Positions 1-8,594 of a DNA stretch of 64,000 nucleotides are shown piece by piece. The translations under genes were made by a program, and so were the position numbers. Every line of letters starts with the position of its first letter. Position 1 is the stretch's first letter. The notes below the pieces were generated by a model. That model made no database searches. It was not told where the DNA came from and saw only the letters and a program-made list of their open reading frames with translations. Source of the DNA: Bacillota bacterium (GTDB taxonomy: Bacteria; Bacillota; Bacilli; Paenibacillales; NBRC-103111); assembly GCA_023388055.1 (NCBI GenBank), contig JAEWGW010000027.1:310001-374000 (forward strand). The letters run 5' to 3'.

Positions 1-2
1 AG

Positions 3-1154
3 CGGATCAAAAGGGAGGACCAACTGCTGCGTTCCGTACTGACCCGGCTGCCGTATGATGAAAAGGAGGCTGCTCTGCTGGAAGCCCGGCTGGCGGGCAA
101 AAGCCTGTGGCTGCTGCAGGTGGTTCGCTACTTTCCCGAGGAACGGTCTTACCGCAGGGAGGATCTGCGGCTCCTGCAATTTGCCATCGGCAATATTCTG
201 CAGGAGCTTCTCGACAGCTGCCCGGGTAAACACCGCTGGATTCCCATGGAATACGATACCTTTGCCTTCTTTTTGGATGAAGCCTGCAACGGCGCCGATT
301 TTGCCGCAGAGGCTGTGACAGTAGTCAAGCGGCTGTTGGGCATCGAACTGGCAGCTTCGTGCTGCGGGCCCTTCCGCCGGTTCCAGGATACGGAGGCATG
401 GCTGGATACACGGTTGCGCAATCCGGAGCGGGAGGGTGCAGGGGGAGGACCAGCGGCGGAATCGGGCGAGCTGCAGGTGAATGAAGCCAAAGCAAGACTG
501 ATCCGGGGGGAGCTGACCTCCCTGCTCCTATTGGGCCGTCCCGATGAGCTGGGCAGTTATGTCAAGGGGCTTCAGGATTCCGTCAAGCAGTCCTCCGCCT
601 CCCTGGAGCTGAGGAAGCTGGAGGCCTTTTGCATTGCGATGGCGATGGTGGATGTGATGCGTAAGGAGTTGGAGGCCGACCCGCAAAGCATTGGCGATAT
701 CGGAGGCCGGGTGGCGGAGCTGAACCGCATCAGCACGGCCGTGGAGGTGGAGGTGTGGCTCTCCAGCCAGGTCCAGTCCTTCGGCAAGGCGCTTCTCAGC
801 TGGCAGACCGGGCATAGCAGCGGGTTAATCAGCCAGGCCCTCCGGTATATAGAGGAGCATTACGCGGAGGAATGCAGTCTGGCGGTCGTGGCTGCCCATA
901 CACATCTCAGTCCCAACTATTTCGGCAATCTGTTCAAAAAGGAAACAGGGGAAAGCTTCACCGCCTATATGACCACCCTGCGGATGGACAAAGCCAAGCG
1001 GTTTTTGAAAAACACCGATATGAAGATAGCGGAAATAGCTCAAGCAGTGGGGTACCCGGATTCCAATTATTTTGCCACCGCCTTCAAGCAGACGATGGGA
1101 GTGTCCCCGACGGAATTCAGGAAAAGCCCGGTACAGCCGAAACAGGCTCCTTAA
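3..1154 (+). CDS. AraC-type response regulator, 5'-truncated by window edge
   Basis: The frame is open from base 3 with no stop upstream, so the gene begins outside the window; 383 residues are visible. The last ~100 residues form a double helix-turn-helix of the AraC family (IEEHYAEECSLAVVAAHTHLS, then GYPDSNYFATAFKQ and a GVSPTEFR end). The part before it resembles the central region of YesN-type response regulators. The receiver domain and the partner kinase would lie upstream, which is inference. Regulators of this type activate nearby carbohydrate ABC transporter operons; the importer at 4921-8536 is the obvious candidate target. The gene ends 25 bp before the convergent aldolase gene. 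The family assignment is firm; the partner and target are not visible. Confidence 0.85.
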   Translation, partial: RIKREDQLLRSVLTRLPYDEKEAALLEARLAGKSLWLLQVVRYFPEERSYRREDLRLLQFAIGNILQELLDSCPGKHRWIPMEYDTFAFFLDEACNGADFAAEAVTVVKRLLGIELAASCCGPFRRFQDTEAWLDTRLRNPEREGAGGGPAAESGELQVNEAKARLIRGELTSLLLLGRPDELGSYVKGLQDSVKQSSASLELRKLEAFCIAMAMVDVMRKELEADPQSIGDIGGRVAELNRISTAVEVEVWLSSQVQSFGKALLSWQTGHSSGLISQALRYIEEHYAEECSLAVVAAHTHLSPNYFGNLFKKETGESFTAYMTTLRMDKAKRFLKNTDMKIAEIAQAVGYPDSNYFATAFKQTMGVSPTEFRKSPVQPKQAP

Positions 1155-1179
1155 TATTCAAATAGGATTCGTTGAAGGT

Positions 1180-2073
1180 TCATACCAAACTTCTTCCGCT
1201 GTCTGCCGGAGCCTTCCCGGTGCTGCCAAACAGCCGCAGCTTCTCCATTACCGTTTCCTTAACCGCCTTGTCCGTAGCGGAGATCACCTCTGTATACTGG
1301 TAGGAACCGGTTTTGGCAATAGTTTTGACTGATTCCATAATATGGATGAACATATCGGTGCAAATATTGATTTTGGCCACGCCCCGTTGGATGCAATCGT
1401 GGAAATCGCCGTCGCTGAGGCCCGAGCCGCCATGAAGGACAATGGGCAGCTGCGCCCTCCGGCGGATATCCTCCAGCCGCTGCAGATCCAGCCGGGGCCG
1501 GGTGCGGTATACGCCGTGTACCGTGCCAATAGCTACGGCCAGGGCATCACAGCCGGTGCGGGCAACAAAATCGGCAGCTTGCTCCACATCCGTATAAAAT
1601 GCTTCTTCAGCAGAGGAGGCAGGTGTTCCTTCATCCTCTGTGCCTGCTTCGCCTCCCCCCACATGGCCAAGCTCCGCTTCTACGGAGGCTCCGCAGGCGC
1701 CGGCCAAGGCCACAACCTCGCGGGTATTGGCGATGTTGGTTTCAAAGTCCAGGGTGGAGCCGTCATACATGACCGAACTGAACCCGATGTCAAGAGCGGC
1801 CCGGATGGTCTCCATGGTAACTCCGTGATCCAGATGGACAGCCACGGGAACACGGGCTCGCTCTGCAGCCCGCACCAGGACCGGACCAATATCGGACAAC
1901 GGGCTGTAGGGGGTATGCACCTCCGCTACGGCAATAATAACGGGAGAGCGCAGCTCCTCGGCTGCGCCAAGCACGCCTCTGACCATCTCCAGATTGAGCG
2001 TATTAAACATTCCAACGGCGTAGCGGCCGCGAAGAGCGTCGGCGGTCAGATCCTTTAAGGTTACCAATGGCAT
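1180..2073 (-). CDS. Class II ketose-bisphosphate aldolase (FbaA/GatY/KbaY family)
   Basis: 297 residues, the usual family length. Visible motifs are the zinc-site HLDHG near residue 80, the EAELGHVGG segment, GTVHGVY, and the C-terminal HGGSGL and KIN(I)CTD motifs that bind phosphate and metal. The enzyme should cleave a ketose bisphosphate into glycerone phosphate and an aldehyde in the cytoplasm; fructose, tagatose or another ketose cannot be told apart. I chose ATG at 2073 because an AGGGGGG ribosome site lies 8 bases before it; an in-frame TTG at 2082 is less likely. The gene is divergent from the kinase-isomerase-repressor operon starting at 2235 and shares a promoter region containing a GlpR-like dyad, so the two are probably co-regulated. 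Confidence 0.88.
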   Translation of the reverse strand: MPLVTLKDLTADALRGRYAVGMFNTLNLEMVRGVLGAAEELRSPVIIAVAEVHTPYSPLSDIGPVLVRAAERARVPVAVHLDHGVTMETIRAALDIGFSSVMYDGSTLDFETNIANTREVVALAGACGASVEAELGHVGGGEAGTEDEGTPASSAEEAFYTDVEQAADFVARTGCDALAVAIGTVHGVYRTRPRLDLQRLEDIRRRAQLPIVLHGGSGLSDGDFHDCIQRGVAKINICTDMFIHIMESVKTIAKTGSYQYTEVISATDKAVKETVMEKLRLFGSTGKAPADSGRSLV

Positions 2074-2138
2074 AATACACAATCCCCCCTGTTATCTTGT
2101 AAAAAAAGATTGCAAAACCATGTTTGAAAAGGTAATGT

Positions 2139-2159
2139 AAATGTTATAAACGAACATTT
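2139..2159. promoter_or_regulatory. Candidate DeoR/GlpR-type operator in divergent promoter region
   Basis: AAATGTT and AACATTT form perfect 7-base arms around ATAAACG-type spacer sequence, between the divergent aldolase and kinase genes. The right half CGAACAT matches the known E. coli GlpR half-site. A DeoR/GlpR-family repressor is encoded in the same cluster at 4015-4770, making it the likely ligand-responsive binder. Binding is inferred. Confidence 0.5.
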
Positions 2160-2234
2160 CATTTCAACCATACCAATTTTCCATTTTTCCGTCAATGCTC
2201 TTTTTTTATTGATCACGTTATGCGAGGTGCGAAG

Positions 2235-3467
2235 ATGAGGCATTATCATTCCCGTACGCCGGAGGTTGCCGTCGCCGGGCATCTTTGTCTGGATATCCTG
2301 CCTTCGTTTCCCGGAGATGCCCGGATTATCCCGGGCAAGCTGCTGGCAGTGGAGCCGGCTGTTTTCTCTACCGGAGGGGCGGTCTCCAACACGGGGCTGG
2401 CGCTCCAGCGCCTGGGCTTTGGGCCCCGGCTTCTGGGCAAGGTGGGAGATGACCGGCTGGGTCGAACCATTCTGGACATTCTCCGGGAATCCGGGGAAGA
2501 GACGGCTGATCATATGATCGTCGCTAAGGGGGAGCATACCTCCTATACCATTGTTGTAAGTCCTCCCGGCCAGGACCGGTGTTTTTGGCATTATGCAGGA
2601 ACCAACGCTTCTTTTGTCGAAGCTGATATTCCGGAGCAGGCGCTTCACGGACTGCGGCTGTTTCATTTGGGTTACCCGACACTTATGAGCGGGCTGTACC
2701 GCCAAAACGGCGAGAGTCTTGAGCGTTTGCTGTACCGCGTCAAGTCGCAGGGCATTACCGTGTCGCTGGATCTGGCTGAGCCGGACCCGGCCTCGGAGGC
2801 TGTGCGGCAGGATTGGCGGCGAATCTTTGCCCGGATCTTGCCCCTGGTGGATATTTTCCTGCCCAGTCTGGAGGAGCTTCTTCTGCTGCTGCGGCCCGGC
2901 ACCTTTCATCAAATGAAGGAGCAGCATCCCGGCGGGCTGCTGCCCCATGCGGATGGAGGGCTGCTCAGTGATCTGGGCGGGGAAATGCTGGATATGGGTG
3001 TGGCTATCGCCGGCTTGAAGCTTGGCGACAAGGGTTTGTATCTGCATACGACGGCCAGCCAGCAGCGGCTGGCTGGAATGGGTGGCGCTGCACCGGTTGG
3101 GCTGGAGCGCTGGCTGGGCAGGGAGCTGCTGGCGCCCTGCTTTCAGGTGAAGGTGCAAGGGGCCACCGGCGCCGGTGATTGTACCATTGCCGGCTTCCTC
3201 GGCAGCATGCTGGAGGGGCTTTCTCCGGAGAGTGCCTTGCTCCATGCCGCAGCGGTGGGCGCCTGCAATGTGGAGCAGCCGGATGCGGTTTCCGGGATTC
3301 CCCCCTGGAGCCGGGTGGAGGAGCGGCTTGCAGCTGGGCCGGACTGGGCTCAGCTGCCCACGCTGGCTTCTCTGGCGGGATGGAGCTACAGGGATAACGA
3401 CAGGCTTTATCACAGCGGGAAAGATGGGGTACCAATCAACCGGACTGGGGAGGGAATCGGCTTATGA
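2235..3467 (+). CDS. PfkB-family sugar kinase
   Basis: 410 residues. The N-terminal PfkB signature (GGAVSNTGLALQRLG) lies near residues 50-65 and the C-terminal signature GATGAGD, with the catalytic Asp, near residues 309-315. The enzyme transfers phosphate from ATP to a sugar in the cytoplasm; the substrate cannot be read from sequence, but the neighbouring ketose aldolase and D-lyxose isomerase suggest a ketose or ketose phosphate. It is longer than the usual ~310-340 residues because of extra sequence around residues 220-260. I prefer the ATG at 2235, preceded by GAGGTG at 2224-2229, over the ATG at 2220. Its stop overlaps the next gene by 4 bases, indicating translational coupling. Confidence 0.85.
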   Translation: MRHYHSRTPEVAVAGHLCLDILPSFPGDARIIPGKLLAVEPAVFSTGGAVSNTGLALQRLGFGPRLLGKVGDDRLGRTILDILRESGEETADHMIVAKGEHTSYTIVVSPPGQDRCFWHYAGTNASFVEADIPEQALHGLRLFHLGYPTLMSGLYRQNGESLERLLYRVKSQGITVSLDLAEPDPASEAVRQDWRRIFARILPLVDIFLPSLEELLLLLRPGTFHQMKEQHPGGLLPHADGGLLSDLGGEMLDMGVAIAGLKLGDKGLYLHTTASQQRLAGMGGAAPVGLERWLGRELLAPCFQVKVQGATGAGDCTIAGFLGSMLEGLSPESALLHAAAVGACNVEQPDAVSGIPPWSRVEERLAAGPDWAQLPTLASLAGWSYRDNDRLYHSGKDGVPINRTGEGIGL

Positions 3468-3997
3468 AACCAAGCGAGGCTGTCCGTTGGCAAACGCAGA
3501 TTGGCGGGTATTTTCAAAAGGCGGGGATTGTGCTGACGCCCGAAGAGCTGCATAATATCGAAGTTGCCGATTTTGGGCTGGGGGAGTTTGAACGCCAGGG
3601 TCTGGGACTGGTTACATACATCAACACGGATTTCTATTGTGCCAAAGAGCTGGTCTTATTACCGGGTCAAACCTGCCCGGAGCACCGCCATCCCCCGGTG
3701 GGGGGACATAGCGGCAAGATGGAAACCTTCCGCTGCCGTTACGGGCTTGTGTACCTGTACGTGGAGGGAGAGCCGGCAAAGGCCATCCGCGCTGTTGTGC
3801 CCGCAAACAGTGAAGCGTATTATACCGTTTTCCACGAAATTGAACTGCGCCCCGGCGACCAATTCACCATCCCTCCCGACACGCTGCACTGGTTTCAGAG
3901 CGGTCCGGAGGGGGCGGTAATAGCGGAATTCTCCAGCACCAGCCGGGATGAATCCGATATTTTCAGTGATATGCGCATCGTCCGGGTACCGGGATAA
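3464..3997 (+). CDS. D-lyxose/D-mannose isomerase-like cupin (YdaE family)
   Basis: 177 residues, close to the 167-182 residues of characterised D-lyxose ketol-isomerases. It is a single cupin with the metal-binding EHRHPP near residues 72-77, a Glu in KMETF about 12 residues later, and a C-terminal Asp-Thr-Leu-His-Trp-Phe segment. The family converts D-lyxose to D-xylulose and D-mannose to D-fructose. The ATG overlaps the kinase stop by 4 bases (ATGA) and the repressor follows 17 bp later, so kinase, isomerase and repressor form one operon. The ketose product would be a natural input for the kinase and then the aldolase; this pathway order is inference. Confidence 0.8.
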   Translation: MKPSEAVRWQTQIGGYFQKAGIVLTPEELHNIEVADFGLGEFERQGLGLVTYINTDFYCAKELVLLPGQTCPEHRHPPVGGHSGKMETFRCRYGLVYLYVEGEPAKAIRAVVPANSEAYYTVFHEIELRPGDQFTIPPDTLHWFQSGPEGAVIAEFSSTSRDESDIFSDMRIVRVPG

Positions 3998-4014
3998 GGA
4001 GCAGTGACAAGAAC

Positions 4015-4770
4015 ATGACCATGGAATTGAACGTCCGCCAGGAGCAGATGCTGGAGATGCTTCTCCACCAGGATGAGGTCAGGGTTGCCGAGCTGAAGGA
4101 CAAATTCCAGGTGACGGAGATGACCATTCGGCGGGACCTGGAAAAGCTGGAGCAGTTGGGCCTGGCCCGGCGTACCTTCGGCGGCGCCATTGCCATCATG
4201 CGGGAGGAGACGCTTCATCAGCGCAATACCATCCTGTTGGCCGAGAAAGCGCGAATCGGCAAAGCCGCCGCCGCTCTCCTCCGCCCGGGCGACTCTGTAT
4301 TTATTGACGGCGGCTCCACCAACCTCCAGCTGGCCAGGGCGATTCCGGAGGGCTGCCCGATTACGGTGGTGACCAATGCCGTACATGTGGCGCTTGAGCT
4401 GTCAGGCAAGCAAATCCCCACCATTCTGACCGGCGGACGCTTGGTAGAGGCTACCGGTTCGACAGTAGGGCCGATTGTGCTGGATAACCTGCAGCAGATG
4501 GCCTTCACCCGGGTGTTTCTGGGAGCCAGCGGAATATCGCCGCAGCACGGCTTCAGCAACAGCAACATGGAAGAAACGGAGATCAAACGCCAGGCCATCC
4601 GCCGCGCAGGCGAGGTGAATGTGCTGCTGGACCACAGCAAGTTCGGCCAGCCGGCTCTTTTTTCCTTCGCCATGATTTCTGAGGTGAACCGGATCATTGC
4701 GGATGAAGAGCCGGGGAAGGACATTCTAGAAGCCTCCCGCACAGCCGGCACCGATATCGTGGTGGCTTAA
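4015..4770 (+). CDS. DeoR/GlpR-family transcriptional repressor
   Basis: 251 residues, the standard family length. A winged helix-turn-helix spans about residues 6-58 (VAELKDKFQVTEMTIRRDLEKL), followed by the DeoR sugar-phosphate sensor domain with its FIDGGSTNLQLA, ILTGGRL and FLGASG motifs. Members normally repress sugar catabolic genes until a phosphorylated sugar intermediate binds. It is the last gene of the kinase-isomerase operon and probably controls that operon and the divergent aldolase through the dyad at 2139-2159. A strong terminator follows directly. Confidence 0.92.
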   Translation: MTMELNVRQEQMLEMLLHQDEVRVAELKDKFQVTEMTIRRDLEKLEQLGLARRTFGGAIAIMREETLHQRNTILLAEKARIGKAAAALLRPGDSVFIDGGSTNLQLARAIPEGCPITVVTNAVHVALELSGKQIPTILTGGRLVEATGSTVGPIVLDNLQQMAFTRVFLGASGISPQHGFSNSNMEETEIKRQAIRRAGEVNVLLDHSKFGQPALFSFAMISEVNRIIADEEPGKDILEASRTAGTDIVVA

Positions 4771-4783
4771 TATTGCTGCACCC

Positions 4784-4812
4784 AAAGAGTCGTGTTTCTG
4801 CACGACTTTTTT
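4784..4812 (+). terminator. Rho-independent terminator after deoR-type gene
   Basis: AGTCGTG, a 6-base loop and CACGACT followed by a run of T; it closes the kinase-isomerase-repressor operon. Confidence 0.85.
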
Positions 4813-4876
4813 GCATTGCTGTAGAAATCAAAGATTTGCCTTTGTTATTTGAAGGCGCTGTCATAAGAGGGGAGCC

Positions 4877-4882
4877 TATAAT
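4877..4882 (+). promoter_or_regulatory. Perfect -10 box (TATAAT) of the importer operon
   Basis: TATAAT lies 39 bases before the permease start, with no acceptable -35 hexamer at 16-18 bp. A perfect -10 without a -35 fits an activator-dependent promoter, consistent with the AraC-type regulator at the left edge of the window. Confidence 0.4.
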
Positions 4883-4920
4883 AAATCCATAGAAAACATC
4901 CCTGAAAGGAGTTACCGCTT

Positions 4921-5904
4921 ATGGCAGCAAACCAAACAGCCGCTTCGCCCGGTGCGGAGAATCCGTCTCCGGATGCGGCGCCGGCAATGAAACGTAGGGC
5001 CCAAGCGGCAGCCAGACGCAGGTGGAAAGCAAATCTGCCCCTGCTCCTGCTGTTTCTTCCCGGCGCCCTCTTTTATATCCTGTTCAAGTATGTGCCCATG
5101 GGGGGCCTGGTCATTGCATTCAAGGACTACAACTTCGCTGATGGAGTGTTCCATAGCCCTTGGGTGGGGATGGATAATTTCGAATCCGTTTTCCGGCAGC
5201 CGCAGACAGTGAATGTCATCCGCAATACAGTGGTGCTCTCCTTCCTGAACGTATTTGTCGGGTTCCCGTTTCCCATCCTGTTGGCCATTATGCTTAATGA
5301 GGTGAGGAGAAACTGGTTCAAGCGGGTCATCCAAACAGTGGTCTATTTGCCCCATTTTTTCTCGTGGGTCATCATTGGCGGGTTTGTGGTTACCCTGTTT
5401 TCGGTGCAAACGGGTACGATTAATCATTGGCTGGAGGCATGGACGGGAGAATCCTATCCGTTTCTGTTTAATCCCGGCTCATGGATTGCCATCTATGTCG
5501 GATCGGGCATTTGGAAGGAGATGGGGTTTAGCGCGATTATCTACCTGGCGGCGCTGACCACCATCGACCCCAGTCTTTATGAATCCGCCAGTCTGGATGG
5601 GGCAAGCAAATTCCGGCAGATCCGCCACATTACCCTGCCCGGGATCAGCTCCACCATTATCGTCATGTTCATTCTGGCTATGGGCAAGCTGATGGAGGTG
5701 GGCTTCGACCATGTATATGTGCTGCAAAATGGTGTTGTCTCCAACGTGGCGGATGTGGTTAGCACCTTCATTTACCGGGTGGGCTTGCAGGGCGCCCAGT
5801 TCAGCTTAACCGCCGCCTTGGGCATGTTCGAATCCCTGATTGGCCTTACGCTTGTGTTGATGGCCAATGCCCTGGCGCGGAAATACGACAAGGGGCTTTG
5901 GTAA
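4921..5904 (+). CDS. LplB-type sugar ABC transporter permease
   Basis: 327 residues with about six membrane segments and the binding-protein-dependent EAA loop (ESASLDGASKFRQIRHITLPG) near residues 219-239, which contacts the ATPase. It belongs to the CUT1 class of oligosaccharide importers, LplB branch. The first ~35 residues are a polar cytoplasmic leader rich in Ala, Pro and basic residues. AAAGGAG precedes the ATG. The second permease starts 14 bp downstream, followed by the binding protein, so order is permease-permease-SBP, unlike the SBP-first order of the other two importers here. Confidence 0.92.
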   Translation: MAANQTAASPGAENPSPDAAPAMKRRAQAAARRRWKANLPLLLLFLPGALFYILFKYVPMGGLVIAFKDYNFADGVFHSPWVGMDNFESVFRQPQTVNVIRNTVVLSFLNVFVGFPFPILLAIMLNEVRRNWFKRVIQTVVYLPHFFSWVIIGGFVVTLFSVQTGTINHWLEAWTGESYPFLFNPGSWIAIYVGSGIWKEMGFSAIIYLAALTTIDPSLYESASLDGASKFRQIRHITLPGISSTIIVMFILAMGKLMEVGFDHVYVLQNGVVSNVADVVSTFIYRVGLQGAQFSLTAALGMFESLIGLTLVLMANALARKYDKGLW

Positions 5905-5917
5905 AAGGAGGCGCAGC

Positions 5918-6799
5918 ATGAAATATACCCGTGGAGAAAAAATCTTCTATATCGTTAATGCATGTATCCTGACTTTATTGGGCATCACCTGCTTGTTTCC
6001 GCTCATTAACACGGTGGCCTTGTCACTGAGCGATACCCACGCCATCGAATCGGGCCGGGTTACCTTCTATCCCATCGGCTGGAACACCGATGCGTTCAGC
6101 TCGCTGTTTCACGGAACCCGCGTTGTACCGGCCTTCTGGAACAGTGTGACCATTACCATTATCGGCGTGGGTTTGTCCATGCTGGCCACCATCATGACCG
6201 CGTACCCTCTCTCCCGCCGGATTTTTGTGGGGCGCCGCTTTTTTACCCTGGCGATGGTGTTCACTATGCTGTTTCAGGGCGGCTTGATTCCCACCTATCT
6301 GGTGGTGAAATCCTACGGGCTGATTAATTCCTACTTTGCCCTATGGCTGCCGGCCTTGATCAGCACCTATAATCTGCTGGTTATGCGCTCCTTCTTCGAG
6401 AACATTCCCGATGAGATCGATGATGCTGCGAAAATCGACGGCTGTTCGGAGCTGGCGTATCTGGCGAAAATTGTGCTGCCCCTGTCCATGCCGGTTCTGG
6501 CAACGCTTACGCTGTTCTATGGAGTAGGCTTCTGGAATGCCTTCATGAATGTACTGATTTACATTAACGAGACCAATAAATTCAACCTGACGGTTCTGGT
6601 GCAGAATATGATCAAAAGCCAGAGTCTCCTGCAGGAAATCGTCGCTGCCAGTGGCAATGCCGCCGAGCAAATCCACGTGGTGCCGGAGTCCTTGAAGGCG
6701 GCGGGGGTATTGGTGATGGTGCTGCCTATGCTTGCGGTATATCCATTCCTGCAGAAGTATTTTGTCAAGGGCGTTATGCTTGGTTCCATTAAGGGCTGA
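5918..6799 (+). CDS. YtcP-type sugar ABC transporter permease
   Basis: 293 residues, exactly the length of its two homologues in this window. It has six predicted membrane helices, the EAA loop DEIDDAAKIDGCSELAYL, and the conserved C-terminal KYFVKGVMLGSIKG. An in-frame ATG exists at 5867 inside the previous gene, but AAAGGAG sits just upstream of 5918 and homologues start with M-K/x-basic-GE, so 5918 is used. It pairs with the LplB-type protein to form the membrane channel. Confidence 0.92.
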   Translation: MKYTRGEKIFYIVNACILTLLGITCLFPLINTVALSLSDTHAIESGRVTFYPIGWNTDAFSSLFHGTRVVPAFWNSVTITIIGVGLSMLATIMTAYPLSRRIFVGRRFFTLAMVFTMLFQGGLIPTYLVVKSYGLINSYFALWLPALISTYNLLVMRSFFENIPDEIDDAAKIDGCSELAYLAKIVLPLSMPVLATLTLFYGVGFWNAFMNVLIYINETNKFNLTVLVQNMIKSQSLLQEIVAASGNAAEQIHVVPESLKAAGVLVMVLPMLAVYPFLQKYFVKGVMLGSIKG

Positions 6800-6838
6800 G
6801 CCTCTATAAAGCACTGCAATGATAAAGGGGGACACACG

Positions 6839-8536
6839 ATGAAAAAGCAAACATGGGTCACGATTCCGCTTGTTGCCGTATTGGCGGGGGGAGCACTGCT
6901 GGCGGGCTGCAGCGGCGACACGGCGGACAACGGGCAAGGCGCTCCTCAGGGAGGGCAAAGCTCCGCCTCCGGAAAACCGGCAGAGAAGAAGGACATTACC
7001 GTATCCATTTATGACCGTGGACAAGTGGCGCAGGATGAAGGCACCATCGAGAATAACCGCTGGACGAAATGGATCAATGAGCATGGCCCCGCTAATGTGA
7101 AATTTGTCGCCATCCCAAGAACCAATCCGGCGGAAAAAATCAATGTGCTGTATGCCTCCGGAAGCGCCCCCGACCTGTTGTTCGAGTATGCGCCGACCAA
7201 CCGCAACCCTTTGTATGACCAGAAGCAGCTGATGCCGCTTGATGACCTGATCGAGAAGCATAGTGTGGAGTACAAGAAGCTGCTCCAGGAAAATCCGATG
7301 CTGAAGAAGGTTGGCACCAAAGCGGACGGCAAGCTGTACGAGTTCGGACGGATCAACTGGGTAGAGCCTCAACGCGGCATTCTGATTCGCATGGATTGGT
7401 TGAAGAAGCTGGGTTTGGATATTCCCAAAACTACCGAGGAGCTTTATACAGTGGTCAAGGCATTTACTGACAAGGACCCTGATGGCAACGGCGCCAAGGA
7501 TACCTTTGGTCTGACGCTCAGCGGAGGCGCTGATCTGACCATGAAGCAGGTATTCGGCAGCAGCAACAAATGGGTGGTCAAGGACGGGGAGCTGGTGCTG
7601 AACTGGGATAACCGGGTAGACTTCTTCTCCTTTTCCAAGAAGCTGTATGACGAGGGGATTATTGACCGCGATTTCGCCAACGACAAGAACGGCGCCAAGG
7701 CCAAGCAGGATTTTATCAACGGCAAGCTTGGCATTTATCCGTTCCTGGACGGAAATACCATGTCCATTCTGCAGAACCTGGTGGACCCCCTGAAGAAGAA
7801 TGTGGCATCGGCAGAGGTCGCCTTCATTCCTTATCCGAAGAGTAAGGCAGGTGCTTTCGTTCCTACGCTCCAGAATCCCGTGCAAATGACGGCGGTAATC
7901 AGTGCAACAGCTAAAAATCCCGCCGCTGTAATGAAATATGTGGATTTTATCGTGAATGGCGAGACGCTGAAAAACCTGCAGTACGGTGTGGAAGGCACCC
8001 ACTACAAGATGACTGACGGCAATGTGGAAATACTGGATGCGGCCAAGTACAAAAAGGAAGTAACGGATATTACCGTGGATATGAGAATGCTTCAGAATAC
8101 GGGTCTTTCTTTCGGCTTGGGTGATTTGCCCATAGTGAAATACAAAAGCGATTCCCGCAAGGAGGAGTATCAGAAATTCTATGATCAGTTCCGCAATACC
8201 TACCTGACGCTGGACCGTCCATATCCGGAATTGACGGTATCTGAGCATATGCCCTCCATGCCCAAGGATCTGTCCACGGCAGAAAGCAATGCCGAAAAAA
8301 CCATCGGCGACATTTGGCTGAAGGCTGTTGTCAGCGGTGAAAAATACAAGATGGACCAGGCTTTGAAGGATGCCCAGGATGTATGGCAGAAGAGCAACGG
8401 AAAAGGTGTAGAGGAATGGCATAAAAAGTGGTATGCCGAAAATAAAGACAAGGCTTTTTTGGCCAAGGATCTGTTCGAGGTTACGAAAACCCAGATGGAG
8501 CAATACGCCAAATTTGCCAAGAGCGTAAGCAAGTAA
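6839..8536 (+). CDS. Family 1 extracellular solute-binding lipoprotein
   Basis: 565 residues. The signal peptide ends in a lipobox, LLAGC, with the Cys at about residue 24, followed by a Gly/Ser/Gln-rich linker, so it is a membrane-tethered lipoprotein on the outer face. The rest has the LplA-like large SBP fold. It delivers an oligosaccharide to the two permeases immediately upstream. The ligand is unknown. It is only distantly related to the three SBPs at 19527, 28283 and 34591, which resemble one another closely, and therefore probably serves a different substrate. Confidence 0.9.
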   Translation: MKKQTWVTIPLVAVLAGGALLAGCSGDTADNGQGAPQGGQSSASGKPAEKKDITVSIYDRGQVAQDEGTIENNRWTKWINEHGPANVKFVAIPRTNPAEKINVLYASGSAPDLLFEYAPTNRNPLYDQKQLMPLDDLIEKHSVEYKKLLQENPMLKKVGTKADGKLYEFGRINWVEPQRGILIRMDWLKKLGLDIPKTTEELYTVVKAFTDKDPDGNGAKDTFGLTLSGGADLTMKQVFGSSNKWVVKDGELVLNWDNRVDFFSFSKKLYDEGIIDRDFANDKNGAKAKQDFINGKLGIYPFLDGNTMSILQNLVDPLKKNVASAEVAFIPYPKSKAGAFVPTLQNPVQMTAVISATAKNPAAVMKYVDFIVNGETLKNLQYGVEGTHYKMTDGNVEILDAAKYKKEVTDITVDMRMLQNTGLSFGLGDLPIVKYKSDSRKEEYQKFYDQFRNTYLTLDRPYPELTVSEHMPSMPKDLSTAESNAEKTIGDIWLKAVVSGEKYKMDQALKDAQDVWQKSNGKGVEEWHKKWYAENKDKAFLAKDLFEVTKTQMEQYAKFAKSVSK

Positions 8537-8542
8537 TACCAG

Positions 8543-8573
8543 GGGATGGAGAGGAACAGTCTCCGTCCCTTTT
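8543..8573 (+). terminator. Intercistronic hairpin after binding-protein gene
   Basis: GGGATGGAGA and TCTCCGTCCC pair over 10 positions (one G-U), followed by TTTT. It lies between the binding-protein gene and the 847-residue protein gene. It could act as a partial terminator or protect the abundant SBP transcript. Confidence 0.6.
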
Positions 8574-8594
8574 CCATTAAGGGAGGAATAGAGG

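Noticed and set aside
2061..3413. 450-codon open frame antisense to the PfkB kinase
   Set aside because: It is explained as the mirror of the kinase codons; no domain or ribosome site was found.
6341..8503. 720-codon open frame antisense to a permease and binding protein
   Set aside because: It lies opposite two firmly identified genes, has a His/Leu/Gln-rich composition typical of the antisense of GC-rich code, no ribosome site and no recognisable domain.
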